Below, piece after piece: positions 55,570 to 64,000 of a stretch of 64,000 bases of DNA. Location of the stretch: positions 62,001 through 126,000 of the forward strand of contig JAGAWU010000057.1 in NCBI GenBank assembly GCA_017941235.1, read 5' to 3'. The position numbers and the translations under genes are program-made. Each line of letters opens with the position of its first letter. Within the stretch, counting starts at the first letter, position 1. Under the pieces are notes generated by a model that saw only the letters and a program-made list of their open reading frames with translations, searched no databases and was not told the origin of the DNA. The stretch comes from Bacilli bacterium. Lineage in GTDB: Bacteria; Bacillota_I; Bacilli_A; RF39; UBA660.

Positions 55570-56736
55570 TTAATCTAAATTAAATTTGACATTTTGCTTT
55601 AACATATAAAAGATATTTCTAATTAATTTACCAGCACAATGACCTAAAGCATTGTAATGTAGTTTACCTTGAAGTCTTTTAGTGTTATAATAATCGTTGA
55701 AAGTTTTAGCATTTAATTGAACATTGTTTGCTGCAAGAATAAGGGCATAGCGAAGTAAAGATGAGCCTCGTTTGCTCATTCTAGTAGATGATGCATTAAA
55801 AGTGCCGGATTGTTTAACGGATGGATCAAGGCCAGCAAATGCTAAAACTTGACCTGGATTATTAAAGCGATTAATGTCACCAATTTCAGAAATGATTATG
55901 GCAGCAGTCATGTCACCTATACCTGGAATTGATGTAATAACATTATTGTTTTTTTGGATAAATTCACTAACTTGTTTTTCAATATCATTAATTTGAGATT
56001 CAAGCAGTTCAATTAAATCAATAGTCATTTTAATTTGGATTGATAAAGCATAATTGTTGATACCTACAGAATTAGAAGCTAATTGTTTAAGTTCAATGGC
56101 ACGAGATTTATCATACTTACCATGAGAACTATCAATTAGTAAATTAGAAAGTTTAGTTAAATTAACTTTAGAAATATCTTTAGGTGATTGATAAAGTTTT
56201 AAAAGTTCATGAGCAGTTTTAATATCTAAATTGTTTTTAAAGAAATAATTTAGTTCAGGAAATAATTGATCAACATAAGCTTTTAATTGAATTTTTGCTT
56301 CAGTAGCTTTATCTTTGAGTTCTTTATGAAATCTACAAAGAGATTTAATTTCAAGTAATTTAATATCGTAATCAGATAACAAATTATAATAGCCTAAAGA
56401 TAACGCTTCGCAAATAAGAATCGAATCAACTTTATCATTCTTAACTTTTCTAATTCTAGTTTTTCTAAGTGTAGCTGTTTGGATAGGGTTAATAACACCT
56501 AATTTAAAATTTTTTTAGTGAAAATACGAAATAAGATTATTACCATAATGAGCAGTAGATTCTAAACCGATTAAAACTTTATTTCTATCATAATCTTTAA
56601 TTTTAGAATAAAGAAGTTCAAAACCCTGCTTGTTATTAGTAACTAGAAATGGACTTTCAACAGCTTCTCCAGTAGAATAATTAACAATTGACGCATAATG
56701 GTTTGTTTTGGCAATATCAATACCAACATAAATCAT
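55570..56736 (-). pseudogene. IS110-family transposase with an in-frame stop
   Basis: The frame would encode about 388 residues. The N-terminal RuvC-like DEDD domain (MIYVGIDIAKTNHYA, GLESTAHYG, KNDKVDSILICEALS) and the C-terminal transposase domain (ITSIPGIGDMTAAIIISEIGDI, AFAGLDPSVKQSG, RMSKRGSSLLRYAL) are both complete. A single TAA (positions 56515-56517, read on the minus strand) splits it after LISYFH; the 44 codons beyond are in the same frame with no other stop, continuing family sequence. So one nonsense change inactivated it, unless the stop is read through. Confidence 0.9.
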
Positions 56737-56751
56737 AAAAGAACACCTCAC

Positions 56752-56940
56752 TAAATATTTTAGATAACGAATGTGGTTCCACAGTTTTTACCTATTACAG
56801 CCTTGCTTGTTATAAGAAGTCTAAGCTTCAACCAACCAATAAGCAATTAAAGATAAAACTGTGGGTGTAAACTCCAAGAAAGTAGCCAAAGCTACAGGTA
56901 ATAAATATACAATCCACAGTTATCTTAAGTATATTATATA
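56752..56940 (-). ncRNA. Candidate IS110 bridge RNA region
   Basis: The non-coding segment upstream of the transposase, the place where IS110 elements encode their guide (bridge) RNA. It folds well: an outer perfect 10-bp stem CCACAGTTTT (56779-56788)/AAAACTGTGG (56855-56864), an inner TTGCTTGTT/AATAAGCAA stem with nested GAAG/CTTC, and a GTAGC/GCTAC hairpin near 56885. Loops that would pair with target and donor cannot be assigned without the empty site. Confidence 0.5.
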
Positions 56941-57043
56941 AAATTAGAGAGAAAAATCAAAAGGAGTAATGATAATATACTAGTCAGCATTAAATACAAA
57001 AATCTCTCTTTGTAACTGACTATATATATCATACAAAGTAAAT
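56941..57043 (+). promoter_or_regulatory. Leader with crossing inverted repeats before the ATP-grasp gene
   Basis: Three perfect 7-bp inverted repeats interleave: AGAGAGA (56946)/TCTCTCT (57003), TAGTCAG (56981)/CTGACTA (57016), and CTTTGTA (57008)/TACAAAG (57032). They cannot all form at once. An AAAGGAG lies inside but is 77 nt from the start codon, and no good ribosome site precedes the ATG at 57044. Confidence 0.35.
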
Positions 57044-58327
57044 ATGAAAAATGATAGTTTAAAAAATATTTTGGTTGTAAATTTATCAAATCCTAGTAGA
57101 AAGAAACATTTTCAAGAATTAAAGAAATATGGAATAAATATGATTTTGTTAATGGAAGATCCTTCGTGGGAACTTGATTATTGTGATATGTATTTTAAAG
57201 CTAATGTAAGAAATATTAAGGAGTCTGTTGAGAAAGCTAAAGAAATAAATGAAATAATTCATATTGATGGTGTAGTTGCTATAGTTGAACATGCTGTTCC
57301 AACAGCGGCGGCTATTGCTGAAGAACTTGGGTTAACTTATATATCAACAGAAACAGCTTTTAAAGCTAGAAATAAATATGAAATGAAAAATGCATATAAA
57401 GAGAATGGCGTACAAGTCGCAAATTATGAACTTATTTCCACTTTGGAAGAGGCGATAAAATTTGCTGATAAGCAAGGATACCCGGTTATCATTAAGCCTA
57501 TAATTGGTGGAGGAAGTATTTGTGTATTAAAAATAAATAGTGAAAAAGAACTAAGGGAAAATTTTGAAAAAGTTAAAGAAGAAATAATTAGAATATATGG
57601 TATTGATAGTATTTTTGAAGAAACTGCAAAAAAGTATGGTGACAGAGTTGTTCTTATAGAAGAATATATTGATGGAACTGAAATGAGTGTAGAATCTGTG
57701 AATTTTGACGGAGAAACTGATGTAATAGCAATTCATGAAAAAGAAATGTTCGATGAAATTAATATTTTTCCTGAAGCTTACTTTTGTACTCCTGCTAGTT
57801 TTTCAAAAGAAATTCAAAATCATATAATTGAAACAACAAAAAAATCAAATAAGGCCTTAGGCATCAACTATGGTCTAACTCATACTGAATATAGACTAAC
57901 TAAAGATAATGAATTATACATAATTGAAACAGGTGCTAGAATGGGTGGGGGCCCGATATTTGAATCTGCTTTAAATTCCACAGGTGTAAACATGATGCAT
58001 GCATTACTTGATATTTCACTTGGAAAAAAACCAAATTATAAGAAAAATCAAATACAAAAACCTATTGCTTCTTATTTATATTATTCTTTAATTGATCATG
58101 ATAGTAAAATTATTGATATGCATTATGAAGATTTACAAGATGTTATCAATCATCCTAACGTGATAAAACTATATCTTTATAGAAAACCAGGTGATATAAT
58201 TAGAAAATCACATCAAACTATGTCTCATTCTCATATGAGTGTATCTGGTGATACTAGAGAAGAAGCTATAAAATTAACTCATGAATTAGCTAAAAAATTT
58301 CATTTTGATATGGAAGATATAGGCTAA
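57044..58327 (+). CDS. ATP-grasp ligase (amino-acid ligase-like)
   Basis: A 427-residue ATP-grasp enzyme that joins a carboxylate to an amine or similar group. The pre-ATP-grasp domain covers residues 1-120; ATP binding includes GYPVIIKPIIGGGSICVLKI and VVLIEEYIDGTEMSVESVNFDG. Metal binding is in GLTHTEYRLTKDNELYIIETGARMGGGPI. The C-terminal extension (PIASYLYYSL, RKPGDIIRKSHQTMSHSHMSVSG) is typical of BacD/carnosine-synthase-like dipeptide ligases. It is separated from the E1/JAB/Ubl operon by the IS110 copy and is followed by the amidoligase gene. Confidence 0.9.
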   Translation: MKNDSLKNILVVNLSNPSRKKHFQELKKYGINMILLMEDPSWELDYCDMYFKANVRNIKESVEKAKEINEIIHIDGVVAIVEHAVPTAAAIAEELGLTYISTETAFKARNKYEMKNAYKENGVQVANYELISTLEEAIKFADKQGYPVIIKPIIGGGSICVLKINSEKELRENFEKVKEEIIRIYGIDSIFEETAKKYGDRVVLIEEYIDGTEMSVESVNFDGETDVIAIHEKEMFDEINIFPEAYFCTPASFSKEIQNHIIETTKKSNKALGINYGLTHTEYRLTKDNELYIIETGARMGGGPIFESALNSTGVNMMHALLDISLGKKPNYKKNQIQKPIASYLYYSLIDHDSKIIDMHYEDLQDVINHPNVIKLYLYRKPGDIIRKSHQTMSHSHMSVSGDTREEAIKLTHELAKKFHFDMEDIG

Positions 58328-58353
58328 ATTTTAATATATATTTTATTGCTTTT

Positions 58354-60129
58354 ATGATATATGAAAAAAAGGAACTAGATATACTTATTCACAATTTTAC
58401 TATCGAAGAAAGGTTTAAGTATATAGTAAATAAGGATAATGTTAATTATATAAAAAGTGCAATATTATATAGAGAGAGACTTGGATTTGGTTCTTCATAT
58501 ATAGTGAAATTGGTATTAGCAACCAAGGATATTGAATATATAAAAAAGTGTGTTATTAATAGAAGGAGACTAAGGCTTGCTCCTTTTCACTATGTAAAAT
58601 TAATAATTGGAACAAATGATGTCCAGTATATGAAAATGTGTATCAATAATAGAAGAGAATTAAAATTATGTTCACACTATGTTTCACAATTAATACTAGC
58701 GACCAATGATAAAAAATATATAACAGATTGTATAAATAATGGCGTCAAAAAAGGGCTGGACTCATATATAATAACCCAACTAATTTTTAATACAAATAAT
58801 ATTGTATATTATAAAAAATGCATTCGTAATTGGAAAAGATTAGGATTAAAGGGTTCGGATATTAGTTTTTTAATTAAAAGTATTAATGATGTTGAGTATA
58901 CTAAAGAATGTATTAATAGGTATATAAAAATATTAAATTCAGATGATATTACGTATTTGATTGTAAACACTGCTGATAATAAGTTTAAAGTGGATTGTGT
59001 TAAAAATAGTAAAAAATACAATCTTAATTCTAATAACTTATTAACGATTTTATTAACTAGTAATGATTTATGCTTTATAAATAATAACGTAAATATTGCT
59101 ATAAATAGTGGTTTAACTAAGCGCGATTTAGAATACTTATATAAAACTATTAATAACGATTTTAAGGGGATAACAAAATTATCTACTAAGTATATATCTA
59201 AGTTTATTCCAAAAAATATGACTTTTGGTATTGAAATAGAAACTGTAGGATTTTATATGGATAAACTTAATAAAATTATAGTTAATTCACATATTTGGAA
59301 TATAACAAAAGATGATACAGTACAAGAAAATATTAGTGGTCAATATGGAAGAGAAATAATTTCACCTGTTTTAAAATTAGATAATAATGATGAATTATAT
59401 GAAGTTAATTATGTACTTAAGTTATTTCAAAATATAAATCAGTCTGTTAATGATAGTTGTGGTGGACATATTCATATAGGTTTTGATTATATGAAAAGTA
59501 CTAGCTCATTATTAAATTTAATTGAATTATGGGCTAATATGGAATATATATTTATAGTAACTAGTAATAAAATAGGCACTATTCCTCGAGGTGTAGAATA
59601 TGCTGCACCTATTTCGCGTGATATTGAAAGAGTATTAAATCAAAAATCAGATGATATAATAGATATGGATTTTAGTGAATTAAAGTTATTAATAAAAAGT
59701 ATTCAGGGTACTAAAGGAAAAACTATTAACTTTTTAAATATTGATTCAAAAGACAAAAATACAATAGAGTTTAGAAGTCCTAATGGTACATTAAATTATA
59801 ATATCTGGATACAAAATATAGTATTATTTGCCAATCTTATATATGTTTGTCAATATATATCTGATGTTAAAAATAATCAGATTAGTATCACAAAAAATGA
59901 AAGAACGAAAATATTAAATATATACAATAATCTAATAAGTAGTAAAGATAATCTTGAAAAACTAAAATTATTTTTAAATTTAACTCTTTTAGATAATGAT
60001 ATGAAAAAAATATATATTGAGAGATTTAATACTAATGACATTTTAATGAGGAAAAATAAAGATTTATATAGATTGATTAAGAGTAAAGTTTCCAAAAATA
60101 GAGTATTTATAAATAAATTAACGAAATAA
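58354..60129 (+). CDS. Amidoligase with eight N-terminal helical repeats
   Basis: A 591-residue two-part protein. Residues about 30-270 hold eight tandem 30-residue repeats of the pattern xxYIKxCIxNxxxLxLxxxxVxxLIxATND. The C-terminal part is a glutamine-synthetase-fold amidoligase: TFGIEIETVGF (the ExE metal/ATP site), YGREIISPVL, SCGGHIHIGFDY, and NTIEFRSPNGTLN. Amidoligases of this type form amide bonds on peptides or proteins in small-molecule or tag systems. No ribosome site is visible; it is 26 bp after the ATP-grasp stop, so coupling is likely. Confidence 0.82.
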   Translation: MIYEKKELDILIHNFTIEERFKYIVNKDNVNYIKSAILYRERLGFGSSYIVKLVLATKDIEYIKKCVINRRRLRLAPFHYVKLIIGTNDVQYMKMCINNRRELKLCSHYVSQLILATNDKKYITDCINNGVKKGLDSYIITQLIFNTNNIVYYKKCIRNWKRLGLKGSDISFLIKSINDVEYTKECINRYIKILNSDDITYLIVNTADNKFKVDCVKNSKKYNLNSNNLLTILLTSNDLCFINNNVNIAINSGLTKRDLEYLYKTINNDFKGITKLSTKYISKFIPKNMTFGIEIETVGFYMDKLNKIIVNSHIWNITKDDTVQENISGQYGREIISPVLKLDNNDELYEVNYVLKLFQNINQSVNDSCGGHIHIGFDYMKSTSSLLNLIELWANMEYIFIVTSNKIGTIPRGVEYAAPISRDIERVLNQKSDDIIDMDFSELKLLIKSIQGTKGKTINFLNIDSKDKNTIEFRSPNGTLNYNIWIQNIVLFANLIYVCQYISDVKNNQISITKNERTKILNIYNNLISSKDNLEKLKLFLNLTLLDNDMKKIYIERFNTNDILMRKNKDLYRLIKSKVSKNRVFINKLTK

Positions 60130-60181
60130 TGTAAAGTCAATTAACAATAATATAATTATTTTAATTATTTTAAATTAATAC

Positions 60182-60210
60182 TTGTAATATTCGGGAAAAA
60201 ATTGTATTAT
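60182..60210 (+). promoter_or_regulatory. Promoter of the pyruvate kinase gene
   Basis: TTGTAA (60182-60187), exactly 17 bp, TATTAT (60205-60210). Confidence 0.7.
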
Positions 60211-60236
60211 ATATTAGTGATATTTAGGAGGTAAAT

Positions 60237-61646
60237 ATGAAAAAGACAAAAATAATATGTAGTATTGGTCCAGCAAGTGTACCAGTAGATGTAATGAAAA
60301 AAATGGTAGATGGTGGCATGAATGTTGCTAGAATTAATTTTTCTCATGCTACTTTAGAAGAAAGGCAAGCTGTTGTTGCATCAGTAAAAGAAGTAAGAAA
60401 ATTAACAGGAAAACAAATAGCAATTTTATACGATACTAAAGGTCCTGAATTTAGAGGCGGAGTTGTAGAAAATGGTGCTATTGAGCTTGTGGAAGGAGAA
60501 AAAATTAAAATTGTAAAATCTAGTATAGTAGGTACTAAGGAAGCAATAAGTGTTAATCAACCCCAGGCATTAGATTCATTAAAAGTAGGAGATTATGTTT
60601 TTCTTGTTAATGGACTTTTAAAGGTTCAAGTAACTTCGATTATTGATGAGGGAGTAGAATGCAAAATTATTAATGGCGGCATATTAGGAAGCAGAAAAAG
60701 TATGTGTGCACCTGGTGTCAAATTAGATATTCCTTTTATGAGCAATGATGATAGAGAAGATATAATATATGCGTGTGAACACGATGGAGATTTTATAGCG
60801 CTTTCTTTTGTTACTTGTAAAGAGGATGTTCTTGAGGCGAGAAAACTTGTTAAGGAACATGGAAGAGAAGATATAAAATTAATTGCTAAGATAGAAAGCC
60901 AAACTGCTTATGATAGAATTGATGAGATAGTAGAAGTATCAGATGGAGTGATGGTAGGTCGTGGAGATTTAGGTGATGAAATAGAAATTGGTAAATTACC
61001 TGTCTATCAAAAGAATATTATCAAAAAATGTAGAGAAAAAGGAAAGTTTGTTATTGTTGCTACTGAAATGATGGAATCTATGATCAAGAATGCAAGACCA
61101 ACTAGAGCAGAAGTAAGCGATGTTTCAAATGCAGTATTTGATGGTACAGATGCAGTTATGTTATCTGGAGAAACTACTCTAGGAAGTCATCCTGTAGAAG
61201 TTGTTTCCTTTATGGGAAAAATTAGTACAGAAGCTGATAAGAATTATTTGGATCATAACCAAGTTTTCGATTATGAATATTATGATACATGTGATTTAGT
61301 AGCTAAGAGTGTAGTTAGCGCTGCTGAAGATTTAAATGTTAAAGTAATAGTTGCTGCTACTATGAGTGGATTTACAGCTAGAAAAATTAGTAACTTAAAA
61401 CCAGCTGCACCAATACTTGCTGCTGTACCTAACGATAGAGTAGCTCGTAGTTTAGTACTTAATTGGGGAGTTTATCCAGTAGTTACTGGAGAATATGGAA
61501 CAACAGATGAATTAGTACAAGATGCAATTAAACGTGCTAAAGAATTTGCTGATCTTAAAAAAGGTGATAAAATTATTATCACAGGTGGTTTCCCTAATAC
61601 AGGAACTAAAGCTACTAACTTCATGAAAATTGAAGAAATTAAATAA
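60237..61646 (+). CDS. pyk: Pyruvate kinase
   Basis: A 469-residue enzyme converting phosphoenolpyruvate and ADP to pyruvate and ATP. TKIICSIGPASVPVDVMKKMVDGGMNVARINFSHA, ILYDTKGPEFRGG, DIPFMSNDDREDI (the region with the PEP site), KLIAKIESQTAYDRIDEIVEVSDGVMVGRGDLGDEI (K and the K-x-E active site), VIVATEMMESMIKNARPTRAEVSDVSNAVFDGTDAVMLSGETTLG, and the C-terminal allosteric domain. Length is the short bacterial form without the extra C-terminal domain of Bacillus. GGAGG precedes the ATG. Confidence 0.98.
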   Translation: MKKTKIICSIGPASVPVDVMKKMVDGGMNVARINFSHATLEERQAVVASVKEVRKLTGKQIAILYDTKGPEFRGGVVENGAIELVEGEKIKIVKSSIVGTKEAISVNQPQALDSLKVGDYVFLVNGLLKVQVTSIIDEGVECKIINGGILGSRKSMCAPGVKLDIPFMSNDDREDIIYACEHDGDFIALSFVTCKEDVLEARKLVKEHGREDIKLIAKIESQTAYDRIDEIVEVSDGVMVGRGDLGDEIEIGKLPVYQKNIIKKCREKGKFVIVATEMMESMIKNARPTRAEVSDVSNAVFDGTDAVMLSGETTLGSHPVEVVSFMGKISTEADKNYLDHNQVFDYEYYDTCDLVAKSVVSAAEDLNVKVIVAATMSGFTARKISNLKPAAPILAAVPNDRVARSLVLNWGVYPVVTGEYGTTDELVQDAIKRAKEFADLKKGDKIIITGGFPNTGTKATNFMKIEEIK

Positions 61647-61652
61647 TTAAAG

Positions 61653-61683
61653 AAGTTTTACTATTAGTAAAACTTTTTTTCTT
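61653..61683 (+). terminator. Terminator after pyruvate kinase
   Basis: AAGTTTTACT (61653-61662) and AGTAAAACTT (61666-61675) form a perfect 10-bp stem, followed by a T-run. Confidence 0.9.
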
Positions 61684-61730
61684 TAAAAAAATATATATTT
61701 TTGTTATAATTTGATAGTAGGAGGAATGTT

Positions 61731-62204
61731 ATGAAATTAAAAAAATATTTTACTTTAAGTATATTAGTTATTCTTATGGTATGTTTAGTTACAGGGTGCT
61801 TTAATAGAAAAGAACTTAACGCAAAAGAATTTTCATCATTGATAGTAAAAGAAGGATTTGTTGTATTAGATAATACAGAAAACTATAAAGAATTAAGTGG
61901 CGTAAAAAAATATTTAGTAGCAACAAATACATTAAGATCATATAAAATAGAATATTATGAATTTAATGATACTAAAAAAGCAGAAGAATTATATGATAAA
62001 ATAGAAACTAAATTTAAAAATTCAACAAAAGTTAAAAAATCTCAATATCAAACTACTTCATTTGGAAAATATAACTATTATTCTTTAACTACTAATAATT
62101 CTTATAAAGTAGTATCTAGAATTAATAAAACAGTTATAATTACAGATTCAGATAGAGTGAATAAAGAAAGTATTAAAGAAGTAGTTAAAAAACTTGGATA
62201 TTAG
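61731..62204 (+). CDS. Small lipoprotein of unknown function
   Basis: A 157-residue secreted lipoprotein: MKLKKYFTLSILVILMVCLVTGC with the lipobox LVTGC, then a compact alpha/beta domain (ELNAKEFSSLIVKEGFVVLDNTENY, SYKIEYYEFNDTKKAEELYDKIETKF, YSLTTNNSYKVVSRINKTVIITDSDRVNKESIKEVVKKLGY). No family is recognised. GGAGG precedes the ATG; TATAAT about 30 bp upstream may be the promoter. A terminator hairpin (62203-62226) covers the stop. Confidence 0.8.
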   Translation: MKLKKYFTLSILVILMVCLVTGCFNRKELNAKEFSSLIVKEGFVVLDNTENYKELSGVKKYLVATNTLRSYKIEYYEFNDTKKAEELYDKIETKFKNSTKVKKSQYQTTSFGKYNYYSLTTNNSYKVVSRINKTVIITDSDRVNKESIKEVVKKLGY

Positions 62205-62226
62205 TCATCTAATGATGACTTTTTCT
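62203..62226 (+). terminator. Terminator over the lipoprotein stop codon
   Basis: AGTCATC (62203-62209) pairs with GATGACT (62214-62220), followed by TTTTTC. Confidence 0.8.
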
Positions 62227-62240
62227 TTTGTATAAATAAA

Positions 62241-62269
62241 TTGACTTTTAATAAAAGATTTATTATAAT
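62241..62269 (+). promoter_or_regulatory. Promoter of the ABC exporter gene
   Basis: TTGACT (62241-62246), 17 bp, TATAAT (62264-62269), near-consensus. Confidence 0.75.
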
Positions 62270-62319
62270 TTATAATGCTATTCATATTATAGTTATGTAT
62301 AATATTGGGAAGGAGAATT

Positions 62320-64000
62320 ATGATAAAAATATTTAAAAATTTAGAAAAGAAAGATTTTCTAATTATATTATTTGTTGCTATTTTAGTTATATTTTCGGTT
62401 TTTTTAGATTTAAGAATGCCTGAATATATGAGTGATATTACAAGACTTGTTCAGACTGATAATAGTACTATGTCAGAGATATTAAAAGCTGGTAGTTTTA
62501 TGCTTTTATGTGCTGTAAGTAGTTTAATATGTACTGTAGTAGTTGGATATTTTACTTCACTTCTTTCGGCAAGATTTTCTAAAAATATTAGACAAAGAAT
62601 ATTTGAGAAAACTGTTTCTTTTGGTGTAAGTGAAATTAAAAAATTTTCTACTGCTAGTTTAATTACTCGTACGACTAATGATGTAACACAAATAGAAATG
62701 CTTCTTGCTATGGGACTTCAACTTTTAATTAAAGCTCCTATTATGGCTGTATGGGCATTATTAAAAATTGTAGGTAAGAGTGGAGAACTAAGTATGGTTA
62801 CTGCTATTGGAGTAGTTATCATTGTATGTACTAACTTACTAATTATTAAGATTGTTTCACCTAGATTTGCTAAGATTCAAAAATTAACAGATAAAATTAA
62901 TGGAGTAGCAAGAGAAAATATTACTGGTATAAGAGTGATACATGCTTTTAATGCAGAAAAATTTGAAGAAGATAGATTTGAAAAAGTTAATTCTGAACTT
63001 ACTGGTATTCATTTAAAAATTACTAAAACTTTTGCTTTGATGGATCCAATAATGAATTTTGTTATGCATTTTCAACATTTAGGAATATATATAGTTGGAG
63101 CATATCTTATTGTAAATAGTGGTATGGTTCAAAAAATTAATATATTTAGTGATATGGTTGTATTTTCAAGTTATGGAATGCAAGTAATTATATCATTTTT
63201 AATGCTTACTATGATATTTATGTTTTTACCTAGAGCAAAAGTTTCTGCTGAACGTATTAATGAAGTACTTGAAAGTGATATTTCAGTTATATCTGGTGAT
63301 TTTACTGGTAAGACTAAAGAAACTGGAACTGTTGAATTTAAAAATGTTAGTTTCAAATATCCTGATGCTGATGAATATTTACTTAGGGATATTAGTTTTA
63401 AAGTAAAAAAAGGTGAAGTTGTTGCTTTTATTGGATCTACAGGTAGTGGTAAATCTACTTTAATCAATTTAGTTCCTAGATTATATGATGCTACTGATGG
63501 TGAAGTGTTAGTAGATGGTAAAAATGTTCGAGAGTATGATTTACATGAATTAAATAATCGTATTGGTTATGTTCCTCAAAAAGCAGTTATGTTTACTGGA
63601 ACTGTTGAAGAAAATATTGCTTATGGAAATAATGGCAAAAAGAAGATAACGCTAAAAGATGTTAAAAAAGCAATAGATGTTGCACAAGGTACTGATTTTG
63701 TTCTTAAGATGGATGAACAATATAAATCTCATATTGCAAGAGGCGGTACTAATGTTAGTGGTGGCCAAAAGCAAAGACTTTCAATAGCAAGAGCTATTGC
63801 TCGTAATCCTGAAATATATATATTTGATGATTCATTTAGTGCACTTGATTATCAAACTGATGCAAAATTAAGAAGTGAACTAAAAAAATATACTAAAGAT
63901 GCAACTAGTTTGATAGTTGCTCAAAGAATTGGTACTATTATGAATGCTGATAAAATAATTGTTTTAGATAAAGGTGAATGTGTTGGTATTGGTACTCATA
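62320..64000 (+). CDS. ABC exporter with fused membrane and ATPase domains (partial)
   Basis: The frame is open from the ATG after AAGGAG to the window end (560 codons), so only the last residues are missing. The N-terminus has about six membrane helices with LDLRMPEYMSDITRL; the coupling region is TASLITRTTNDVTQIEMLLAMG. The ATPase has Walker A IGSTGSGKST, signature NVSGGQKQRLSIARAIARNPEIYIFDDSFSALD (Walker B plus D-loop; the usual Glu after Walker B reads Asp) and QRIGTIMNAD. The Asp is typical of the degenerate half of heterodimeric multidrug exporters, so a second subunit is probably encoded next. Confidence 0.93.
   Translation, partial: MIKIFKNLEKKDFLIILFVAILVIFSVFLDLRMPEYMSDITRLVQTDNSTMSEILKAGSFMLLCAVSSLICTVVVGYFTSLLSARFSKNIRQRIFEKTVSFGVSEIKKFSTASLITRTTNDVTQIEMLLAMGLQLLIKAPIMAVWALLKIVGKSGELSMVTAIGVVIIVCTNLLIIKIVSPRFAKIQKLTDKINGVARENITGIRVIHAFNAEKFEEDRFEKVNSELTGIHLKITKTFALMDPIMNFVMHFQHLGIYIVGAYLIVNSGMVQKINIFSDMVVFSSYGMQVIISFLMLTMIFMFLPRAKVSAERINEVLESDISVISGDFTGKTKETGTVEFKNVSFKYPDADEYLLRDISFKVKKGEVVAFIGSTGSGKSTLINLVPRLYDATDGEVLVDGKNVREYDLHELNNRIGYVPQKAVMFTGTVEENIAYGNNGKKKITLKDVKKAIDVAQGTDFVLKMDEQYKSHIARGGTNVSGGQKQRLSIARAIARNPEIYIFDDSFSALDYQTDAKLRSELKKYTKDATSLIVAQRIGTIMNADKIIVLDKGECVGIGTH

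Larger units (their letters stand above)
55420..56980 (-). mobile_element. IS110-type insertion sequence (decayed)
   Basis: Transposase pseudogene plus non-coding flanks, inserted between the PLP enzyme and the ATP-grasp gene and opposite in direction. IS110 elements often lack terminal inverted repeats, so the limits given are approximate. TAGTCA occurs at both suspected edges (55431-55436 and 56981-56986), which may mark the target core. Confidence 0.6.

Noticed and set aside
1-64000. CRISPR arrays, tRNA and rRNA genes
   Set aside because: No regularly spaced repeats and no recognisable tRNA or rRNA sequence seen in the gaps between genes.

Overview
The window is strongly AT-rich and uses TGA as an ordinary stop. 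It has Gram-positive signatures (GGAGG ribosome sites, lipoboxes, a sortase and sortase substrates, LytR-CpsA-Psr, a Bacillus-type LexA box). This points to an uncultured low-GC Bacilli-type gut organism, RF39-like or a close relative; the taxon is an inference. I saw no rRNA, tRNA or CRISPR array.

Positions 1 to about 36.56 kb are the right-hand part of an integrative conjugative element (ICE) of the broad Tn1549/CTn type; its left end lies outside the window. It starts with a thioester/CnaB surface adhesin and its sortase. A transfer module follows: an SSB, a probable oriT, a MobC-like protein, a relaxase, PcfB, VirD4, Maff2, a TrbL/VirB6-like protein, PrgI, VirB4 and a membrane-anchored C39-like cysteine peptidase. 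After a strong terminator comes a cargo block for a Wzx/Wzy-type exopolysaccharide (17.2-27.3 kb). Next are a YaaC-like cargo gene, a leader with several terminators, a small sigma-70-like regulator, a structured non-coding region, two tiny genes and four intact large serine recombinases in tandem. Many transfer-module junctions share one layout: terminator-like hairpin, T-run, then immediately the ribosome site of the next gene.

The ICE ends in an imperfect palindrome (36542-36590). Immediately to its right is an open frame encoding a surface protein with no start, ribosome site or signal peptide but with an intact NPKTG anchor. The ICE therefore appears to have integrated inside that host gene. 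Host chromosome follows. Two near-identical 140-bp leaders sit before a DUF1016 nuclease gene and a RhuM/Fic gene. After these come a zinc-ribbon membrane protein, a lipoprotein, a YfhO-like protein, an LCP enzyme, lexA, and, divergent from lexA, a 53-codon membrane protein with a LexA box inside its promoter spacer, then polA.

The most interesting host locus is 51.8-60.1 kb. A LysR regulator is followed by an operon of a ThiF/MoeB-like E1 enzyme, a divergent JAB-domain protein, an 82-residue MoaD/ThiS-like protein ending exactly in Gly-Gly, and a threonine-aldolase-family PLP enzyme. Beyond a decayed IS110 copy (one in-frame stop, with a likely bridge-RNA region) lie an ATP-grasp ligase and an amidoligase with eight helical repeats. 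Together they look like a sulfur-carrier or ubiquitin-like-protein-based pathway for a modified amino acid or peptide. The window closes with pyruvate kinase, a lipoprotein and a truncated ABC exporter.
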